Assembly (NCBI GenBank): GCA_012934845.2
Contig: WNNJ02002993.1
Span: 1 to 64,000 of the forward strand
Direction of reading: 5' to 3'
Source: Pomphorhynchus laevis
Lineage: Eukaryota; Acanthocephala; Palaeacanthocephala; Echinorhynchida; Pomphorhynchidae
DNA: 64,000 bases
Of the stretch, positions 13,501 to 21,659 are shown piece by piece. The notes beneath the pieces were generated by a model. It saw only the letters and a program-made list of their open reading frames with translations. It was not told where the DNA came from and ran no database searches. The position numbers and the translations under genes are program-made. Positions within the stretch are counted from its first letter, which is position 1, and each line of letters starts with the position of its first letter.

Positions 13501-16500
13501 ACAATCAGTGATCATAGAAGGTGAGCGATATACAACGCAGAGACTGATACCAACACGATCATACCCAATATGAAACGTAATACTCTCGAACGAGCCTTGC
13601 GGATCACAAACTTGATCGATGCCAGAAATTAGCAAATGGTCTCGAACGTACACTGCAACACCGCCCCCTCGCATACTGGACCTCCTGTCCCCTCGAAGTA
13701 GACGATAACCTGGAATATTTACAGTGGCATCCAAGATGTGTTCATGTAGCCATGACTCACTAACACAGAATATATCATACGCATTAACCTCAACATGGTA
13801 TCGAAGCTCTACAAGTTTTGCAGGAAGACTTCGTAAATTTGAATAACCTACCGATAAATAGCAACGAGTTACATTGGAATCCTTTTTGGTTTTACTAAGG
13901 CACGGTCTATCAAATACAATCAGATACCCTAAGGAATGGTCAGTGTTCTCTGAATTTACATGGAAACAGGGGTCCCGACAGTTAAAGGAGCCAACTGTTT
14001 CCAACGTACGACAGGACGCCACTTGACAACCCGAAAATCCCGTATGCATATATTAGCATCACCTTGAGAAAGCCGGTGTCTCAATTCGATGTTTGCTTTT
14101 CGTAATTGTAATCGCTCATCTGGCGAAAGGTCACGAAGGATACGAAATGGCAACCCCCTAAGACGATATCCACGTGATAACAACATGCGCACATGATCAC
14201 TAGAGGACAATATCACCTTCAGCAGTCTTGGTTTCTCCTGTGTTCTTTTACCAAGCCGAAATAGCTTCTTCACGTGTATAGACGATGCTAACTCTTCATC
14301 ACCTTCATGCAATAGATGGGATAATACCTTACGCAAAATAGACACGTCATGGTCCATATGTTCCTGTGAGTTTGCGGAATTGGACTCAGTAAGTTCGCTG
14401 AATAACACGCTATATGACCTGTCATAATGATGCCGAGTTATCTCAACCGACTTCGCATGTCGAACTTCACTATTTTCTGTAGGGGAAAAGTTCGATGCTA
14501 TATGGGTTGGGGATCTGTTGTCTGAAGACGTGCACAAGCTGGACGACGAATTTGCTTGGACACTGGTGTCATTGTTGTCGATAATTGGCTTATCACATGG
14601 TGCAACATTTATAAGAGCATGCTTTGAATTCAATGAAGTCCGTAAAACACTGTCGCCCATCCGGCATTGAGGCTCAACTTCAATGTTGGAACTTGTGGCA
14701 TTTACTACTGATTTAGGAGGCAAGTAATTTTCTAGCGTAGATGAAATGATGTGCGAATCGTCATCAGAAACTATCTTAGTAATCGTATATGACCTCTCAT
14801 GTCCCCTTTTCCACACTCGAGTTGGCGTTGAAGCCACAGAAAGGCTATTATCATGTTGTGTTTTACTCTGGACGTGAGGGGAGATCTCTAGTTGATCGGC
14901 TTGTTTTGTGGTATCTGTACATGAATTGGTACATTGGTTATTATCATTATCATCGGTAGGTTTGTTTTGCTCACTCCTCGTAGCCCTTCGTATAATAGCA
15001 CTGCAAAAGCCGCACATGAATGATCGCAAGTGATATATCGCCTGATCTTTACTCTTGACTTTGACAATGCTCCACACATCACAGTTTGGCGCATCGCAGC
15101 CTACTTCTAACTGAGTGTAACAGTCGTCAGATAATGAGTTATTGATTCTGCCCTTCTTATATTTTTTGGTCATTGTAATCGTGAGACAACGAGGTATTCG
15201 CTTGTATGTTATTATATTGTTCCGTTTAAGTAATCCTGGATTGATCAGGAACTGGATTGATTGTAAGTAATCCTGGATTGATCAGGAACTGGATTGATTG
15301 TAATTAATCGTATATCGCTATAATTAATATAGCGATATTAATTATTACACAGTCTTCATAATATATATTATTATATTTTCGACAACAAAAGAGCTTGAAC
15401 AGCTCGAACATGTTGGTTCACAACAGGGAAAACAGGAGAAAAATTAAAAATTAAATAAATAGACGAAATAATGTGTCTTTCAGTCATGACGACAACGCAT
15501 CCTGTTAACTGTCTTTTGCGGCTCCTCTGTAAAATAATTAGGATAAAAGATTAATTATTTATTATTTGATTTGATATATTAGCGGATTCTGTTAATCAAA
15601 ATCTTAGATATACTCCCAGGTATTGGCTAAAGAATTCTATCTTGTTGTTATATTTCATTTTCTACTTTTATATTATTATAAGACAACATAGCGAGCAGAG
15701 CTCAAAGTTGCGTCAACAAAAAGAAAAGTAAATCAATTACACAAAATTTTCTTCCGAAATTCCTTCATTGTACTGGAACGAATCGTTGTCTCTTTCAACT
15801 GATTCCATAGATTCACGACCCTTCGATTAAACGAAACAGTTTTTGAGCGTACAAATTTTTGTCGATTTAGGACTAACAAATGACCGCACCGATTATATGA
15901 TCCCGTTATAAATCGACATTGATAATGATCCATGATCCTTTATGAATCGACACGATCATACTTTGTATTTTTGTGAAAATTCCGATTTATATGCAGTCTG
16001 TCCAAAAACAAGATAATGAAAATTAATATTAAATTGAAATCATTAATATTGATTGAAAAAAAAACAGCTGGATAATCAAAATGTTATTTTAGCAAAATTA
16101 AAATAGGTTTATTCAAATTTTCAAACACAACTGTGTTCATCATCAGGAATTGTTTCAGTAGCTGTTTAACTTTATGCATTTTTATACCATTTCAGGAAAA
16201 TAGCTACTTACCTGTTAGTTCAAAGAACAAAGTTTAGATCATAACCTACAGTGTCACCCTCTATAATGTTTAGAGTTTATATATGTGGTCAGACTTGTCG
16301 TCACATACGAGAACTGTTTCTTGAACACGCACTCACATGTGCACACCCAGGAATAGTTAAATGTGCCGTTGCACAAGATGTTAGGTCACCGCCTGGATAT
16401 TGAATCCTCAAAGATTTAGTTGGTTCAACCTCATCTAAAAACTAGGATTATGTCGGAGTCATTATTGATTAGGTCATATGGACAGAAATGTTTAGAGAGC

Positions 16501-18912
16501 AACATTTGATGTTATGATCTATGCTTCCATTGATATATGTTTTGCAGTGTTTTGTCTTTTTTGTATTTTGGTTTTTATTATGCCTTATTTTGTCTTATTT
16601 TAATTGTGTTGTTTAATTGGTTAATTTGTATTATATGCTTTATTTGATTGCATTGAATTTCTTTGAACTACTAATTGTTTTTGTTTTGTTGGTTATTATA
16701 TATGTTTTTATATTTTTTATTGTCATACATACTCATTTCTGTTCAGTGTATTTTTTGTTTTTTTTATTTTGTTCTTTGAAACAACCAGTAAGTAGCTGTT
16801 TTTCTGAGATAGTATAAAAATGCACAAAGGTTAGCTGCTAATGATACAATTTCTGACGATGAACAGTTGTGTTTGAAAATTTGAAATAGGCCTTTTTCGA
16901 TTTTGCTACAATAAATATTTTCATTGTCCAGTTATTTTTTAATCAATTTTTGGGACAATTAGCATCTTTGATATCATTAATACTATTGGGGATTATTTTT
17001 ATATTAATACTTGAAATACTAAAATTTGTTTTGTAGTTGGCTTTTTCCATTATGTGGACATGTTGGTATTGGTGATTCACAAGGAATTGTACATGACTTT
17101 GTCGGATCATATCGATTAGAGGTGATGGATGTTGTTATTTAGTAATTTATGAAATATCTATCGATTATTTGTTATAAATATTTTAATGAACTAATTTAAA
17201 AATTGGATTTTAATGTTACTTCTAGACTTAGTAAAATGGCGGGGTCACTTAAAGTTCAGTTTATATACGTTATTTGTACAGAGAAGCTTATTTATTCAGG
17301 ATCCATTTACCGAAAACGATGTATATTTTTAAAACTGTGGCTCACTTATAAATAGATAAGTATGTAGAGAGATTTTAATGTTTCATTAAATTCAAAATAA
17401 TACTTCATCGTGTATATAACTCCCCTCTTTAATAGTACGGCGTATTTTGGTTTGATCCATTTGTACTATCTGTCATCGATATTACTTCCTTTTATTACTT
17501 CTTATTAATGTATATTAATTATAAAATGAATTAAATTATTAATAAAATATATATAATTCATTTGTATTATGTAGTATATAATATAAGGAATCAGCAGAAG
17601 CAGTAAAAGGACCGAAAAACGAAATGTAGGCGTGGGCTCACTGCTGATGAGGTCCACCCACGCTGATTCACAATAATGTACTGTACACAGTAGTGTACAG
17701 TACACTACTGTGTACATCACTGTACAAGTAGTGTACAGTGATGCTGATAAGATTCAAACAACCACACGAGGATAATACCAAACCGACCAATGAAGAATAG
17801 CGGCTCGTGTATGCAATATTCACAATAATTAAATATATATATTGAATTTATACATTTCTGGAAATGTTATGTCTATGGCATATGTCGAATGATGCGGTGG
17901 GTTATCTCACCGATGTAATCACTAGGCGGGTAGGTAAGTTGCGGGGACATAGCAGAGTCTTGTATAAATTTGGATTTGGCAGATTACCAAAAGTGTATAT
18001 ACTCTCGAGGAGAGGAATTAACATGTGGAATTCGTTGCCTGAGGAAGTCGTCGCAGCCCCCAGTTTGAGAACGTTTAAATCACGATGCTACAAATGGATA
18101 TGTGAACAATGCGGCCATTCAACACTACCACTGGAATACCCTAATTAGTTACATTGACTGACTATTTCCTTTTTTGGACTCTACCTGAATAAGCTTTTGG
18201 CTTTGGAATGTATTGGAATAATAATATAGCATATAAAGTATAATTTTACTGTATAAAGTGTATCTTTAACTATCACTTATAAAAGACTTTATCGAGGCAT
18301 CTTTTTTATTTTCATCACATATTTTCGGGGAAAATTGAGAGATTATATTTATAAATCTAATTATAAATTTTACAAATAACAGTCTTATTATAATATAAAA
18401 TTATAATTGCTGCTATATCAATATAATGCTATATTGATATGAGACTAATTATAATTATTTAAGTATTATCTTCTTAATGTACGTTTTGTATTATTTAGGT
18501 GTTTACTTGTAAATCGAATTATAATGCTAATCGAATTTAATTTTATAGAGTGGCACATATTTTTTTGGTAAACCAACTATATACTATCAATTTGGTATAA
18601 ATCGAAAATGTCAATTAGTTGGAGAATCTCTTGAAAATATATGGGACGATGCAATTCAAAAAGAAACTGGAATATTTAAAAGAAAAACTGTTAGTAACTT
18701 TTCGTAACATTGCCACTTGTTGTATAGTTGATCGTGTTTAGCATACACTTATTGGAACTAACTGCCACACATATGTTAATGCAGTATTGAACGACATTGA
18801 CGGACCGATAAAACACTGGGGTACTCCGAAGTTAATATGGAATGTATTTACCAAAGGAACATATATCGGGTATATATCGTTACTTGTAGAGGAAACTAAT
18901 TTGAAAGTTTAA
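10525..18912 (+). CDS. TMEM222: TMEM222 homologue (RTE1/DUF778 family), 4 exons
   Basis: Exons 10525-10601, 17037-17121, 18549-18689 and 18742-18912 join in phase to 157 aa plus stop. Exon 1 reads FPFCVVWTPISFIS and exon 2 WLFPLCGHVGIGDSQGIVHD, matching the human TMEM222 core (FPYCVVWTP...GHMGICTSTGVIRDFAGPY). Exon 3 has FGKPTIYYQF and NIWDDAI (human FGKP.KYW, AWDTAV). Exon 4 has HTLIGTNCHTYV (human HNLCCDNCHSHV). All splice sites are GT-AG, and intron 3 is only 52 nt. The family consists of small Golgi/ER membrane proteins; the plant relative RTE1 acts on ethylene-receptor signalling, and the animal role is poorly known. The protein lacks the human N-terminal tail and final membrane helix, so an extra terminal exon may be missed. 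Intron 1 (6.4 kb) holds an antisense CR1 LINE. The ATG lies 11 nt after an acceptor-like TTATAG, which suggests an upstream UTR exon. Confidence 0.85.
11062..14049 (-). CDS. CR1-type LINE ORF2: endonuclease plus reverse transcriptase
   Basis: A 995-aa frame without interruption. An APE endonuclease occupies about residues 65-285: SNLRSLPAKLVEL near 68, FCVSESWL (catalytic E), GDFNLPRSDW near 203, ILDLVFSKR, and SDH near 278. The reverse transcriptase runs from about 490 to 780: PDDISPYLLKALP, CGDYRPISLTSSLCKVLER, FIDFSKAFDRVPH (first catalytic Asp), GVPQGTVLGPLLF, and AFADDVKVW near 720 (FADD for YADD). The C-terminal region ends in the RALNVWNSLPEDVV block seen in several fragments in this window. 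All expected catalytic residues are present. It would nick target DNA and prime reverse transcription of its own RNA. The start overlaps ORF1, and the exact start codon is uncertain. Confidence 0.85.
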   Translation of the reverse strand: MHTGFSGCQVASCRTLETVGSFNCRDPCFHVNSENTDHSLGYLIVFDRPCLSKTKKDSNVTRCYLSVGYSNLRSLPAKLVELRYHVEVNAYDIFCVSESWLHEHILDATVNIPGYRLLRGDRRSSMRGGGVAVYVRDHLLISGIDQVCDPQGSFESITFHIGYDRVGISLCVVYRSPSMITDCNLLKSVLRSISISSHFLLLGDFNLPRSDWRQTIFDDGTVVEREISHFLADELLLVQHIQEPTRFSSHNNDTILDLVFSKRLEDIARVDYLPPIGNSDHCVLSLQVTPNFKFRNFTAPIVKRVWSKVLDEQILSFCQRRPLSLTNTKEVSLKVIGDYLLGISDVFAPKRIISPNTKYPVWFDKDLRLMLRVRNRLWKLSRSLPYYANIYRYLRNVCTRMKTLKRDKFESTIIKEVNRNLKLFWSYAQQNGTLNSAIKHVHSECGLVTNETDIAETFASSFSLSTLPHCDSHMIWYGCSIPPRNESRPICVTEIQDYLNNIRPFSAAGPDDISPYLLKALPSYLAPFLTIIFDKILATGSVPEDWKTAIVVPIPENFFASSCGDYRPISLTSSLCKVLERAISTRVYDHLVSLGIISSAQHGFRHSRSCLTNLLTARETWTQSLSFGSSLDIIFIDFSKAFDRVPHYGMIRLLAHYGVSSMLCNWIRDFLDGRSFQVRVGNSMSSTRLVKSGVPQGTVLGPLLFIIFLNDLLLRINSPCLAFADDVKVWCDSISDPDGRHLQHDLQTIYDWSSATGMTINVDKCVHMKLGKCKSDHEFYLGCYKLHNISVHRDLGIILNNDLKTRPNTDYIYGKAMKALYCIKNTFSKLHPKLFKHLYCALVRPHVEYCIASTFPSTKAEMKKTESILRRGTKLCITSLYSYNERLACLKMPSTAQRLLYLDLVAMWHLVRGKEGFPSNSIKLRNSRRRGHSLTLFKFPHGKIRSVSRLSHRALNVWNSLPEDVVNATSNRHFKKMLLKWIVNSNLDSWMYFKM
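13956..15173 (-). CDS. CR1-type LINE ORF1: zinc finger and RRM-like RNA-binding protein
   Basis: A 405-aa frame opening with MTKKYKKGR. Near the N-terminus Cys26, Cys31, Cys54 and Cys57 form a C-x4-C...C-x2-C set like the PHD/treble-clef fingers of CR1 ORF1 proteins. The middle (about 80-270) is Ser/Thr/Asn-rich and low in order. The C-terminal part (about 285-390) has KKLFRLGKRTQEKPRLLKV, LLSRGYRLRG and LSPDERLQLRKANIELRHR, an RRM-like/CTD arrangement that probably binds element RNA. It overlaps ORF2 by 94 nt. A decayed relative of its C-terminus occurs near 2370-2480. Confidence 0.75.
   Translation of the reverse strand: MTKKYKKGRINNSLSDDCYTQLEVGCDAPNCDVWSIVKVKSKDQAIYHLRSFMCGFCSAIIRRATRSEQNKPTDDNDNNQCTNSCTDTTKQADQLEISPHVQSKTQHDNSLSVASTPTRVWKRGHERSYTITKIVSDDDSHIISSTLENYLPPKSVVNATSSNIEVEPQCRMGDSVLRTSLNSKHALINVAPCDKPIIDNNDTSVQANSSSSLCTSSDNRSPTHIASNFSPTENSEVRHAKSVEITRHHYDRSYSVLFSELTESNSANSQEHMDHDVSILRKVLSHLLHEGDEELASSIHVKKLFRLGKRTQEKPRLLKVILSSSDHVRMLLSRGYRLRGLPFRILRDLSPDERLQLRKANIELRHRLSQGDANICIRDFRVVKWRPVVRWKQLAPLTVGTPVSM
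15228..15305. repeat. 37-bp tandem repeat (about 2 copies) at the CR1 5' end
   Basis: The unit AAGTAATCCTGGATTGATCA... starts at 15228 and again at 15265 with near-identical sequence, then fades at TAATTAATCG. It lies about 55 nt upstream of ORF1 of the CR1 element on its 5' side, where some non-LTR elements keep repeated promoter units. A promoter role here is inference. Confidence 0.7.
15733..15933 (-). mobile_element. LINE ORF2 C-terminal fragment
   Basis: The 66-codon minus frame reads RSKTVSFNRRVVNLWNQLKE...FRKKI, the R-x-VN-x-WN-x-LP block found at the extreme C-terminus of CR1/Jockey-group ORF2. Nothing of the RT is attached, so it is a severely 5'-truncated copy within TMEM222 intron 1. 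It differs in sequence from the intact CR1 next to it. Confidence 0.55.
16119..16146 (-). ncRNA. Hammerhead ribozyme core (left arm)
   Basis: On the minus strand: CTGATGA, a stem-loop AACAC-AGTT-GTGTT, then GAAA. These are the two conserved hammerhead boxes around a closed stem II. Stem I and the very short stem III are not proven. Its partner is in inverted orientation at 16853-16878. Confidence 0.5.
16853..16878 (+). ncRNA. Hammerhead ribozyme core (right arm)
   Basis: On the plus strand: CTGACGA (fits CUGANGA), a short stem-loop, and GAAA followed by ATTTGAA, matching the left-arm copy. Stem II is shorter here by a small deletion, so activity is doubtful. Confidence 0.4.
17609..17663 (+). 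ncRNA. Candidate permuted hammerhead-like structured RNA
   Basis: GGACC (17609) is followed at once by GAAA, and 26 nt later CTGATGA is followed at once by GGTCC (17651-17655). GGACC and GGTCC pair as stem II, giving the box order of a type II hammerhead. A GTA at 17626-17628 could be the cleavage triplet. An alternative 7-bp stem GCGTGGG/CCCACGC (17630-17636 with 17657-17663) competes with it. Stem I is weak. It lies in TMEM222 intron 2. Confidence 0.35.
17682..17716. repeat. Perfect 16-bp-arm hairpin
   Basis: Arms 17682-17697 (TGTACACAGTAGTGTA) and 17701-17716 are exact reverse complements with loop CAG. A further related GTACAGTGATG stretch follows. It lies just downstream of the candidate ribozyme at 17609. 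Confidence 0.75.
17864..18148 (+). mobile_element. LINE ORF2 C-terminal fragment in TMEM222 intron 2
   Basis: The 94-codon frame contains SRRGINMWNSLPEEVVAAPS and FKSRCYKWI, the terminal block of CR1/Jockey-group ORF2, which is also the end of the intact element here (RALNVWNSLPEDVV). No RT precedes it. It is in the same orientation as the host gene and lies between exons 2 and 3. Confidence 0.6.
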
Positions 18913-20287
18913 TCGGGTTTTAATTTAAAAGTCCTTGATAACTTAAAACCTTATGAAAACTGTATATCAATATATTTTTAAAGATATATATTTTTTAAAT
19001 TATAAAATCTTGTATAGATCGTATCATATCTCGGACAACGGTATCTAACATCTACTATATGTCAACTCAACTGTTAAATGAACACATGCAGAATTAACAT
19101 TAGCAGAAACTATTTACAAGACTAAAAGAAATCCTTGAATGAATTACCAAACTTTCGAAAGTTTCAATCAAACTTTCGAAAGTTTCTATATTTTCTTAAT
19201 AAATCTTTGCCATCAACAAATTGTTAATTTCAAATTGATTGTTTTTATTTTTTAACTTTTTATAAATATAAAAATTTATTGTTTAATTATTATTTATTAT
19301 TTAAATATTAAAATTTATTTATCTTTATTTTTATTTATAAATAATATAACATACGTAGACTTGGTTATCTGTGCTGATTAATTGTTATATAATTTTTATT
19401 GGAAATTCGATTTGAATTTAAATTAAAGTAAATTTATTAATTTGAAGAATTAATTAAGAATTAGATAGCAAAGGCTGAGAAATGTCAATATTTATCATAA
19501 GGAAAATTTAAAATTAAACGACATAATGCATTCAAAGTATTAAAGAATGTTAAATCATATTTACTATAATACATCAAAGCGATTTCATTACACTAATTTG
19601 ATCCGGACATTTAATTTGATTAATATCGGATTTATTAGTTTAAAGAATTATTTTATAATTAGAGGGCAAATAAGAAATTGCCATGTTCAAAGTATAAAGG
19701 ACGAGAAATGTCAATATTTATCATAAGGAAAACAAATTTTGGAATTAAACAGTTTTCCTCAATTATTACATGAACAAAATATGGAAGCAAGAAATATAGA
19801 ATTATCAAAAAATTAAGAAATATTTAAATTGTTATTTAAAGCATTGACAAATCTAAAACAAAAAACATTTTTAATTATTTTTTAAACTGAAATTTAATTC
19901 CTCTATGCCTTATTCGGATACATTGTATATTAATTATTTGTAAATACCTACAAACTTATTAATTGTTTTATTTTAAATTTTTATTTTTTTATAAATATAA
20001 ATTATTTAAATAATTATTTATTATTTAAAGTTATTTATCTTTATTTATCTCTGTTCTGATCAATTGTAATATTTTATAAAAAAATCGATTTAAATTTAAA
20101 TGTAACATCGTAAAATAGATACACGTAGATTTTAAACTGAATCGTCAAGAATTGTTGTATTTCATCCTAAAAAATGCTTATCTAAATACATTATCTATTA
20201 TCTAAATATAACATTAAATCTGTAATACTCGGTTATTTCTCTTGAATCATAAATATCGCTTTAATTTATTTGCCAATAATTAAATTT
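18913..20287. other. AT-rich intergenic DNA with local duplications
   Basis: No coding frame was recognised. A possible AATAAA signal for TMEM222 lies at 19198-19203. Two adjacent 16-bp perfect palindromes AAACTTTCGAAAGTTT occupy 19149-19164 and 19170-19185. A roughly 190-bp segment near 19200-19440 recurs, diverged, near 19930-20110, and the motif GAAATGTCAATATTTATCAT occurs at about 19480 and 19710. Confidence 0.5.
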
Positions 20288-20361
20288 AATAAATAATTAT
20301 TGAAACTGGATCACAAGAAGAAAAAATGGTGGCTCCATAGCACTGTCGAATGATTTTAAAG

Positions 20362-20549
20362 AGTTGATACCGATCCATTATTGATAAATAATTATTGGAG
20401 CTGGATCAAAGGAAAGAAGAAATTATTTTTGATATTCATCTTCAGAATTTTCAGAAGATGCTAACAGTAGTTAGCGAAATATCAAAAAAAATCTTCTTCC
20501 TTTGATCCAGTTTCAATAATTATTTATCAATAATGGATCAGTATCAACT
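20362..20549. mobile_element. Palindromic hammerhead element, copy 1
   Basis: A 188-bp near-perfect palindrome: both ends read AGTTGATACYGATCCATTAT inward, continuing through TAATTATTGRARCTGGATCAAAGG. The right arm carries a stem-loop GCTAAC-AGTA-GTTAGC followed by GAAA (20459-20479) preceded by CAGAAGA, a one-base change from CUGAAGA. The left arm has lost its stem II. A partial extra arm lies at about 20288-20325. It belongs to the same family as 28987 and 47641. It has no coding capacity. Confidence 0.65.
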
Positions 20550-21611
20550 ATTTAAATAAAACTAAACAAAGAATTAAAAATAAAAAAAATGTTAATATAT
20601 ATACTAAAAGCTGCATAATCATCAATTTTAATATAAATAATTCTTATAAAATTATATTAAAATTAAAATTAAATTATTTAACGTAATTATAATTTAATTA
20701 TTTAACATAATTAAATTTCGTTTAGTAACAAAATCGTTTAGACAAATAAAAGTGAGGCGGTTATGCTTTCACCTGCAATCAGATAGCAAATTACGAATTA
20801 ACAATTAAGTTTTACAAATAAACGTTGAAAGATTGTAATTTAAATATTCACCAAGTGAGATATTCTTCTGATATAAAAATCTTTAAAGTTTCGATAAAAT
20901 CTATCTGGTGTGAGTGATTATTCAATGGAGCAAACATATATATAAATCGCCAATAAATCCGTTGTCATGTTAACGGAGTCATGAATGTAATTCTCAATGT
21001 AATTCTCAAGAATACTAAAACCACCACATTTCAATAAGTGGCTTGATATACATAGATAATTTTGTCGATCAAGAAATTCTAGAGGCTAAATGATATTACA
21101 GCTGATCTGATCTTTAAACGACAATAATAGTTTACAGTACACGAAAAATAATTCAGTTTTAATTATATATGTAAAAATATTTGTTTAATTGTTGAATTGT
21201 TTAAACTTATAACTAGATTGAATTACATATGAATTAATTATTTAAAACTATCTGTCTTTAGAGTGCTCCTACATCTCTGTCGATTCGACCACACATCGAC
21301 ATATCTTGCCCAACTCTCCTGGCCCACCATCCATATCCTCATTCAATTGGCGGAGTTCGATGAGGATATAATTTAATTATTTAACATAATTAAATTTCGT
21401 TTAGTAACAAAATCGTTTAGACAAATAAAAGTGAGGCGGTTATGCTTTCACCTGCAATCAGATAGCAAATTACGAATTAACAATTAAGTTTTACAAATAA
21501 ACGTTGAAAGATTGTAAATCAAATATTCACCAAGTGAGATATTCTTATGATATAAAAATCTTTAAAGTTTCGATAAAATCTATCTGGTGTGAGTGATTAT
21601 TCAATGGAGCA

Positions 21612-21616
<5 letters not shown>

Positions 21617-21656
<40 letters not shown>
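21617..21656. repeat. (TA)n microsatellite
   Basis: About 20 uninterrupted TA dinucleotides lie directly at the left edge of the 380-bp satellite array. The duplicated unit has only a short ATATATATA at the same place (20946), so the run expanded or was built at the insertion point. Confidence 0.95.

Positions 21657-21659
<3 letters not shown>

Larger units (their letters stand above)
11010..15310 (-). mobile_element. CR1-type LINE, two intact overlapping ORFs
   Basis: A non-LTR retrotransposon in antisense inside TMEM222 intron 1. ORF1 (405 aa) and ORF2 (995 aa) are both open and overlap by 94 nt in different frames, so ORF2 would need reinitiation or similar coupling. The 3' UTR is short (about 60 nt after the ORF2 stop) and ends in a TAA/ATA-rich run near 11010, as in CR1/Jockey-group tails. 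The 5' side contains a 37-bp repeat present twice. The presence of both complete ORFs with catalytic residues suggests a young, possibly still mobile copy. Target-site duplication was not identified. Confidence 0.85.
16049..16952 (+). mobile_element. Penelope-related fold-back element with GIY-YIG remnant
   Basis: About 130-bp inverted terminal repeats (16049-16190 and 16780-16952) flank a 600-bp core. Each arm carries a hammerhead-like core pointing outward toward the element end. Inside, 16270-16500 translates to YICGQTCRHIRELFLEHA, like the GIY-YIG endonuclease of Penelope-like elements, followed by a decayed continuation. Penelope-like elements are known to carry hammerhead motifs in their terminal repeats, direct or inverted, so a 5'-truncated Penelope-like copy fits best. 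No long open frame remains. Confidence 0.55.

Noticed and set aside
16617-16817. 66-codon hydrophobic plus frame
   Set aside because: Composed of Phe/Val/Leu from T-rich low-complexity DNA between the arms of a fold-back element.
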